From Thermoplasmata archaeon (lineage in GTDB: Archaea > Thermoplasmatota > Thermoplasmata > RBG-16-68-12): 64,000 nt of DNA. Positions 58,397-64,000 of this stretch are shown here, piece after piece. Numbering within the stretch: position 1 is the first letter of the stretch; each line of letters starts with the position of its first letter. The position numbers were made by a program, and so were the translations under genes. Location of the stretch: contig DASWDU010000016.1 in NCBI GenBank assembly GCA_036395115.1, positions 1 to 64,000 of the forward strand, written 5' to 3'. The notes below the pieces were generated by a model. The model had not been told where the DNA came from, searched no databases, and was given only the letters and a program-made list of their open reading frames with translations.

Positions 58397-61300
58397 TCAG
58401 CGGTCCGCCAACCCGTGGCCGTACATCTTCGCGTACCACTCCATGACCTCGTGATCGGAGATCCGCGGGACCTCCTCCTCGACGGCGAGTTCGTTCTCGG
58501 CCTCCCACGCGTCGACGGTCCGCCGCGCGGAGGCGTCGCCCTGGAACTCCGTCACCACGAGTTCCCACTTCCGCCGTCGGGCCTTGAACGCCGCGACGAT
58601 CTCCGGTCCGTCGAAGACGACGTAGCACGAGCCCATGTGGAATTTTTGGGAGACCGCGTCACGGACGTAGAGGAAGAGGTTGTCTTGCGGGGTGAGGACG
58701 AACTTGCGCCGGAACTCGAGGCGGCCGATCCGGTCGAGGTCTTCCTTCACGATCCACATCACCGTTCGCTCGCCGCGCGCGAGGAACCCTTTCGTGAGCC
58801 ACCCCTCCCGCTCGAACTCCCGGAGCCGCTGGCGGATCTCCCCCATGTTGTACTCGAAACGCGCATACGCGGCCAGGGATTCCGCCGACGTGACCCCGAG
58901 GCTCTTCAGGATCCGACGAAGGACCTCGCGGCGCGCGTCGTCCCGGCCGATCTTGGAGTCCGGGACCGGACGGTATCGGTTCGTCGCATCACGGGTCACG
59001 TGCAGGCCTTCGTACAGCTTGCGCAGCGCCTCCGCGGTCGCGGGGCGGCTGAGGTCCGAGAGGGCGAGGAGCCGCGGGCGCGAGATCGGGCCCTCCTCCT
59101 CGATCAGCTTGAGGACGACCTTCATCTCCTTCGTGAGCCGCGTGCCTTTCGCCGCCTTGAAGAGGCCGAGGTCCTCTTCCAAGCAGAACGTCCAGTACTC
59201 CGGGATGACGAGCCCTTTCGCGAGCAACCCGTTGCGGTGGAGCCGCTCGAGGGGGCGGAACTCCTGGACGCGTAGGCGGGCCGCGAAATCCGATCGCAGG
59301 CCGCCGAGCGCCTTCGCCGCGGCGATCGGGTCGGGGAACCGGGCCTCCGGGGCGATCCCCTGTCGATGGAGGACGCACGCGAGGAGGTCGCGCTTGTCGA
59401 AGTCCCGCGGCACGATCGGGCCGTGGGCGAGGAAGTCGGAGAAACGGACGAAGCCCGCGCGCGTCCACGCGGACAGGTCCTCGACCTCGGGGACGTCCTT
59501 CGCCTGGAATCGCGTGACGCGCAACACGTCGACGCCGCGCATCGCGTAGAACGCCATCATGCGCGTCAGGGCGCCGATCGCTTCCTCCAACAGTTCGGGC
59601 GATCCGAGGTCCAGCTCCCGGACCTCGATGCACCCGCTCATCTCCCACACCTCGGCCATGCCGACGAGGTCGCCGTCCTTGACGAGCGGGAAGAACCAGC
59701 CTTCGCCGTAGCGGCTCGCGACCTGGGCCCAGAGCGGCTGCGTCCACGGATCGAGGAGGGAGAGGACGCGCATCGGATCCGACGCGGGCTTGCCGGCAGT
59801 CTTCCGGAGCGCCGGCAGGTCCTCCGCGAGGACGTACATCTCCGACTCCGCCTTGCCCGTCACCAGGATGCGCGTGACGACGCCGTCTTCCTCGAGGCGG
59901 TCCAGGAGCCGCTCGAGATCGTCCCACTCGAACCGCGCCCACTCCCGGATCCCGGAGAACGGCACCGGGCCATACGCCGCCAAGAAGCGCCTCACGAGCG
60001 TCTCGAAGGCGTCCGCGGCTTTCGCGTGCGGCGGGTCGAAGGCGACGTAGAGGTTGCGAGCCGTCCATCCGTCGCCCTGGAACTTCCGGATCACGTAGAC
60101 GTCGTAGTCGAGCTTCTCCAGGGCTTCCTTGACCTGTTCCCGCTCCGCGCGGAGCTTCGACGTGATGGCCCAGAGGTCGATCCCTTCCGCTCCGCGGATC
60201 ACGTCGAGGACCTTCGTCTCGAACTCCGTCAGGGGGCTCCGTGGGAAGGCGGACAGGAACAGGGGGACGTCCTTCGAGCGCACGTAACGCACGCGTCCGT
60301 TCAGGAAACGGCCTTCGAGGATGTCGCCGGATTCTCGCCGCCGGAGCCACTCCTTGTAATCGAACCGGGCGGTGTGATTGTAGATGTCGAGGACCATGCC
60401 GCCTTCGAGGAACCGGTCGAAGAAATCGTCGAGCGTCTCAATCGAACGGAATTGCTTGTCGAGGAGGAACGCCTTGAGCTGGGTTTCCTCGAAGACCTCG
60501 CGCGTCTCCCCTTTCCGCTGGAGACGTTGCAGGTCCCGCGTGAGCATGAATTGAAACTCCTTGTCGACGAGGAAGTGGCCCGACGACACCGTGCCCTCGG
60601 ACTCGAGGTCCCGCAGGACCTCCTCGACGAGCTCGGGCTCCAGGCCCAGGACCACGGCGAGCTCCTGCGCGGACGCCGGTCCGTCCACCTCGAGCCGCTT
60701 CGTGAGGATCTTGTCGAGCGCCTCCTCGAAGTTCCCCCGCGTCGGCTCGCGCGCGAAGTACACGGTCTCCTCGACGCCCTTTCGGCCGATCACGTAGGCC
60801 CGCTCGAGCTTCCGGAGCGCCTCGTTCAGCGGGTCCTTCGCGATCTTGGTCGTGCGGAGGAGCTCCTTGTGGGACCGCGGCTTCTCGCGGATCAGGGCGA
60901 GGAGCCTCTCCTCCGGCGGCTTGAGCCGGGACCGCTGCGCGTACACGGCGACGTACGTCGGGACGTGGTCCTTCGGCGTCCAATGGATGCCCTGCGGCGT
61001 CCAGACGCTCTCGATCAGGCCTTCGTCCATGAGCAGGCCGGCCCACTTCCGGACGTCGGCGAAGGATGCGGTCGCGACCTCGAATGCGTTGCGGCCCTTC
61101 TGCTGGAGCACGTTCGCGTCGCCGACGCGGTCGAGGTACGCCAGGAGGTCCTCCCGGCGGGCGATCTTGGGCAGCTTGCGGCGGAAGTACTCGGCGATCT
61201 CCGCGGGCTGGAACTGGATCGAGCTGATCTGGTCCGTCGGCATGACGCGCTCGAGGACCTTGCGGTGCAGCTCCCGCAGGAGCGCGGAACGGTCCTCCAT

Positions 61301-63796
61301 GAGGACGAGGTCGGAGACGCCCTGCAGCACGACGTTGTGCGCGAACGGCGACGGCAGGTGGCCGAAGTCGCTCTGCCGCACTGCGATCTCGCCCGCCTCG
61401 ATCCGCCCCAGGACCTCCCGAGCGTGGTCGAGGTCCATGACCATATTCAGGATCTCGTTGTACGTCTCCTTGACCACGGGGAAGTCGCTGATCTCGTGGA
61501 GCCAGTCGAGCACCCGCTGCGACCTCAACTGCTGCCGGCCGATCGAGACCTCGCGGCCCTTGTAGTTCCGGAGGATCATGAACGATCGCGTGGCGCAGTG
61601 CCGGAAGCGCTGCTTGAACAGCTCCGTGTTGCGGATCGCGCGGCGCAGGAGGTCCTCGAGGGTCTTGCTCGTGACGAGCTTAGCGACGCCGTCGAGCTCA
61701 ATCCGCTTCGGGACCGTGAGCATGAAGTTGTCGTCCGTCACGCTCACCCGGACGTTCGAGTGGTGGGCCTCCGTGATCGCGAACGCGTACGCCCGGCTCA
61801 GGGCGTCGTTCACCCGCCGGCCGAACGGGAAATGGAAGATGAGGTTCCGGTTCCCCTTCACGTCGATGTAGCCCTCGATCAGGACCTGGCGGTCCGTCGG
61901 GAGGTCCTTGATGAGCGCCTCCTGCTCCTGGACGTAGGAGACGAGCGACCGCGCGGAGCCCGCGTCGACGCGGTACTGGTGCATGAGCCATTCGCGCGCG
62001 GCGGCGTCGCCGTCCTTCGCGATCTTCGCCGCGAGGTCGCGGCGGAACTCCCCGACCGCGATCGAGAGATCGAACGACCGCGGGAGCATCTCTCCGGTCC
62101 ACGAAGGCACGGTCGGCCGTCGGCCGGAGGCGTCCTTCACGTACACGGACGTGCCGCGAGCGCGGACGAATTGGTACGTCCTCCCGCCGAGCACGAAGAT
62201 GTCGCTCGGGCTCAGGTACTCCACGAACTTCTCGCTCAGCTCGCCGAGCGGCGAGCCGCGCTCCGAGAAGACGTGGTACGTGCCCTCCTCGGGGATCGTA
62301 CCGACGTTCGTGTAGTAGATCATCCGGGTGCCTTTCTTCTTTCCAAAGCGGCCCTCCTCCTCGTCGAACCAGACCTTGGCGAAGACCTTGATGTCCGGGT
62401 TGCGGGAGGAGAGATAGTCCAGCACGGCGAGGAAGTCCTTCTTCGGGAGATCGTGGAACGGATACGAGCGGCGGGCGAGCTCGAACGCCTCGTCGACGTC
62501 CCACCGCTTCTCGAGGGACATCGCGACGAGCGCCTGCGCGAGGACGTCGAGCGGGTTCGCCGGGATGTCGACCCGGTCGATCCGCGCGTCGTACGCGGCC
62601 TTCGCGAGGGTCGCGCACTCCATGAGGTCCCACGGCTCGAAGGCGATCATCCGGCCGACGGCCGTTTCGCCGTAGGCATGGCCGGCGCGGCCGATCCGCT
62701 GGAGGCCCTTGGCGACGGACTTCGGCGAGCCGATCTGCACGACGAGGTCGATGTAGCCGATGTCGATCCCCAACTCGAGCGAGGTCGACGAGACGGCCGC
62801 CTTGAGCCGCCCGTCCTTCAATTTCTGCTCGACATCGAGGCGCGTGACTTTCGATAGGGAGCCGTGATGCGCTTCGAGGTCCTCCACGCCACGCTCCTTC
62901 AGGCGGAACGACACGTGTTCCGTCCCGCTCCGGGTGTTCGTGAAGATCAGCGTCGTGCGGTGCTCGTCGATTAGCCCGCTCAGGAGGTCGTACATCCGCG
63001 CGTTCGCGACTTCCATCGGCACAGCGGTAATGTCTTTGACCGGACAGAGAACCGCGAGGTCGAGGTCCTTGCGCGTGTCGACCTCGACGATGTGCATGTC
63101 CCGGACCTTGCCGTCCTCGTAGCCGGCGAGGAACTTCGCCTCCTCCTCGATCGGCGCGATCGTCGCGCTCAGGCCGATGCGGACGAAGTCGCGGCCCGTC
63201 TGCTCCCGTAAGCGCTCGAGGCAAATCGCCAAGAGGGAGCCGCGCTTCGAGGAGCAGACCTCGTGAATCTCGTCGAGGATCACCCAGTCGACGCTGGCGA
63301 AGGCCTCGCGGAACTTCGGCGTGCTGAGGATGATCGCCAGGCTCTCCGGCGTCGTGATGAAGATGTGCGGCGGCGTCCGGGCCTGCTTCTGCCGCTCCTG
63401 CGAGGACGTATCGCCGGACCGCACGCCGACGCGGATCGCGGGTTCCGGCTTGCCTTCCTTCGCCGCGAGGGCCGTGAGCTCGCGGAGCGGTTCCTCCAAG
63501 TTGCGGTTGATGTCGTTCGCGAGGGCCTTGAGCGGGGACACGTACAGGCAGTAGATCCGGTCTTCGAGCTCGCCGCGCAACTGCTTCGCGTACAGCTCGT
63601 TGATGATCGACAGGAACGCCGTGAGGGTCTTGCCGCTGCCCGTCGGAGACGACACGAGGACGTTCTTGCCTCCGTGGATGAGCGGCACGGCATACGCCTG
63701 CGGCTCCGTCAGGCCTTTGAACTTGGACCGGAACCAGTCCCGGATCAGAGGCTCCATCAGGCCGAGGACCTCGTCCTTCGTGGACGCCGTGCGCAC
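58397..63796 (-). CDS. Lhr-type superfamily 2 helicase with long C-terminal extension
   Basis: About 1799 residues. Helicase motifs: I SSPTGSGKTLTAF, Ia YVSPLKALANDI, Ib TTPESLAIIL, II ILDEIHEV, III GLSATIAP, IV LIFTNTRSG, V ELGIDIGYIDLVV and VI QRIGRAGHA. The Lhr core (about 880 residues) with its winged helix is followed by roughly 900 more residues: several winged-helix units and a stretch like the bacterial Lhr C-terminal / HTH_42 (AlkZ-type) domain (FLAAYGPVPFSGIREWARFE, LLDPWTQPLWAQVASRYG). Archaeal Lhr is usually about 900 residues. GTG 63796 is chosen; TTG 63808 and ATG 63757 are alternatives. Confidence 0.9.
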   Translation of the reverse strand: MRTASTKDEVLGLMEPLIRDWFRSKFKGLTEPQAYAVPLIHGGKNVLVSSPTGSGKTLTAFLSIINELYAKQLRGELEDRIYCLYVSPLKALANDINRNLEEPLRELTALAAKEGKPEPAIRVGVRSGDTSSQERQKQARTPPHIFITTPESLAIILSTPKFREAFASVDWVILDEIHEVCSSKRGSLLAICLERLREQTGRDFVRIGLSATIAPIEEEAKFLAGYEDGKVRDMHIVEVDTRKDLDLAVLCPVKDITAVPMEVANARMYDLLSGLIDEHRTTLIFTNTRSGTEHVSFRLKERGVEDLEAHHGSLSKVTRLDVEQKLKDGRLKAAVSSTSLELGIDIGYIDLVVQIGSPKSVAKGLQRIGRAGHAYGETAVGRMIAFEPWDLMECATLAKAAYDARIDRVDIPANPLDVLAQALVAMSLEKRWDVDEAFELARRSYPFHDLPKKDFLAVLDYLSSRNPDIKVFAKVWFDEEEGRFGKKKGTRMIYYTNVGTIPEEGTYHVFSERGSPLGELSEKFVEYLSPSDIFVLGGRTYQFVRARGTSVYVKDASGRRPTVPSWTGEMLPRSFDLSIAVGEFRRDLAAKIAKDGDAAAREWLMHQYRVDAGSARSLVSYVQEQEALIKDLPTDRQVLIEGYIDVKGNRNLIFHFPFGRRVNDALSRAYAFAITEAHHSNVRVSVTDDNFMLTVPKRIELDGVAKLVTSKTLEDLLRRAIRNTELFKQRFRHCATRSFMILRNYKGREVSIGRQQLRSQRVLDWLHEISDFPVVKETYNEILNMVMDLDHAREVLGRIEAGEIAVRQSDFGHLPSPFAHNVVLQGVSDLVLMEDRSALLRELHRKVLERVMPTDQISSIQFQPAEIAEYFRRKLPKIARREDLLAYLDRVGDANVLQQKGRNAFEVATASFADVRKWAGLLMDEGLIESVWTPQGIHWTPKDHVPTYVAVYAQRSRLKPPEERLLALIREKPRSHKELLRTTKIAKDPLNEALRKLERAYVIGRKGVEETVYFAREPTRGNFEEALDKILTKRLEVDGPASAQELAVVLGLEPELVEEVLRDLESEGTVSSGHFLVDKEFQFMLTRDLQRLQRKGETREVFEETQLKAFLLDKQFRSIETLDDFFDRFLEGGMVLDIYNHTARFDYKEWLRRRESGDILEGRFLNGRVRYVRSKDVPLFLSAFPRSPLTEFETKVLDVIRGAEGIDLWAITSKLRAEREQVKEALEKLDYDVYVIRKFQGDGWTARNLYVAFDPPHAKAADAFETLVRRFLAAYGPVPFSGIREWARFEWDDLERLLDRLEEDGVVTRILVTGKAESEMYVLAEDLPALRKTAGKPASDPMRVLSLLDPWTQPLWAQVASRYGEGWFFPLVKDGDLVGMAEVWEMSGCIEVRELDLGSPELLEEAIGALTRMMAFYAMRGVDVLRVTRFQAKDVPEVEDLSAWTRAGFVRFSDFLAHGPIVPRDFDKRDLLACVLHRQGIAPEARFPDPIAAAKALGGLRSDFAARLRVQEFRPLERLHRNGLLAKGLVIPEYWTFCLEEDLGLFKAAKGTRLTKEMKVVLKLIEEEGPISRPRLLALSDLSRPATAEALRKLYEGLHVTRDATNRYRPVPDSKIGRDDARREVLRRILKSLGVTSAESLAAYARFEYNMGEIRQRLREFEREGWLTKGFLARGERTVMWIVKEDLDRIGRLEFRRKFVLTPQDNLFLYVRDAVSQKFHMGSCYVVFDGPEIVAAFKARRRKWELVVTEFQGDASARRTVDAWEAENELAVEEEVPRISDHEVMEWYAKMYGHGLADR

Positions 63797-64000
63797 TCTA
63801 TGTAACAAGCGTACTGCCTCGCGGATAGTCAGAAATCATGGGGGATAGGAACTGGTCCTAAAAGAGTTTGCGCGGCTGGTATCCGTACATGACAGGTCTT
63901 GCGCCTGGGCGATGCTCCGATCGGTGCCCGCCGTCCCCACCATGCCGGGCTGCAGGGGCCAGGCACTTACCTCGTCGAGATTCCCAGGGGAGTCACTCGG
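63797..64000. other. Upstream spacer, no gene assigned
   Basis: No coding frame with recognisable content is seen to the window end. A plus-strand TATA-like CCTAAAAGAG occurs at about 63857-63866, followed by a GC-rich stretch with short self-complementary segments (TGCC...GGCA around 63940-63965). A structured RNA or the leader of a gene beyond the edge is possible, but I match it to no known family. Confidence 0.3.

Noticed and set aside
59366-62857. 1163-codon open frame antisense to the Lhr helicase
   Set aside because: Shadow of a long high-GC gene; composition is a repetitive R/E/L/V mix and there is no promoter or ribosome site.

Overview
The window is a gene-dense piece of a high-GC archaeal chromosome. 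The archaeal markers are ribosomal proteins L15e and S8e, SRP19, aIF2-beta, RadA, family B DNA polymerase, diphthine synthase, Trm5, archaeal phosphopantoate-beta-alanine ligase, pyruvoyl-dependent arginine decarboxylase and TATA-box promoters, many placed for leaderless GTG/ATG starts. A large protein with tandem VNGLVNG-type repeats, and the gene content in general, point to an uncultured Thermoplasmatota (Euryarchaeota) lineage. That placement is inference from gene content, not a phylogeny.

Layout. 0-2.8 kb: sugar nucleotidyltransferase (cut by the window edge) with GlmM, then two small genes and tRNA-Leu(CAG). 3-7.4 kb: a class III aminotransferase behind a foldable leader, then an MFS transporter and saccharopine-dehydrogenase-like pair. 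7.5-11 kb: SsuA/B/C-type ABC importer facing a TauE-like exporter. 11-18.8 kb: a ThiI-like THUMP protein with a lost PP-loop, then a leftward block YchF GTPase, DNA polymerase B, a small zinc protein that seems to start at CTG, PfkB kinase, DNA-methylase-like protein, DUF5655-like protein and L15e. 18.8-25.4 kb: a 1103-residue zinc-ribbon/repeat/membrane protein, divergent from a DUF1611 and CoA-biosynthesis operon, then a thioredoxin-like protein.

25.5-26.9 kb holds the most unusual object: a 1.39 kb insertion that carries only tnpB but is bounded by 25-bp terminal inverted repeats and a 7-8 bp target duplication, unlike normal IS200/IS605 or IS607 elements. 27-39.6 kb is mostly housekeeping: PyrG, aIF2-beta, presenilin-like protease, S8e, TldD/TldE, SRP19, DUF211, Map, Sua5, Nudix, S9 peptidase and a class V aminotransferase. 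39.7-42.2 kb is RadA with a 509-residue homing-endonuclease intein in its Walker A loop.

42.4-48.7 kb: two membrane proteins with a winged-helix regulator, a frameshifted exported protein, an HxlR regulator next to a 19-bp palindrome, a SAM methyltransferase, DphB, Trm5 and Dcd. 48.7-58.3 kb: acyl-CoA dehydrogenase, HIT, hemerythrin-like protein, AsnRS, a lower-GC membrane gene, GNAT, PdaD, zinc-ribbon proteins including a zinc-ribbon/TPR membrane protein, and a VOC protein. 58.4-63.8 kb is one very long Lhr-type helicase. No rRNA operon or CRISPR array was seen. Starts were chosen from Shine-Dalgarno matches (GGAGGTGATC type) and from TATA boxes about 25-30 nt upstream of leaderless starts. 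Compositions were judged by eye, not computed.
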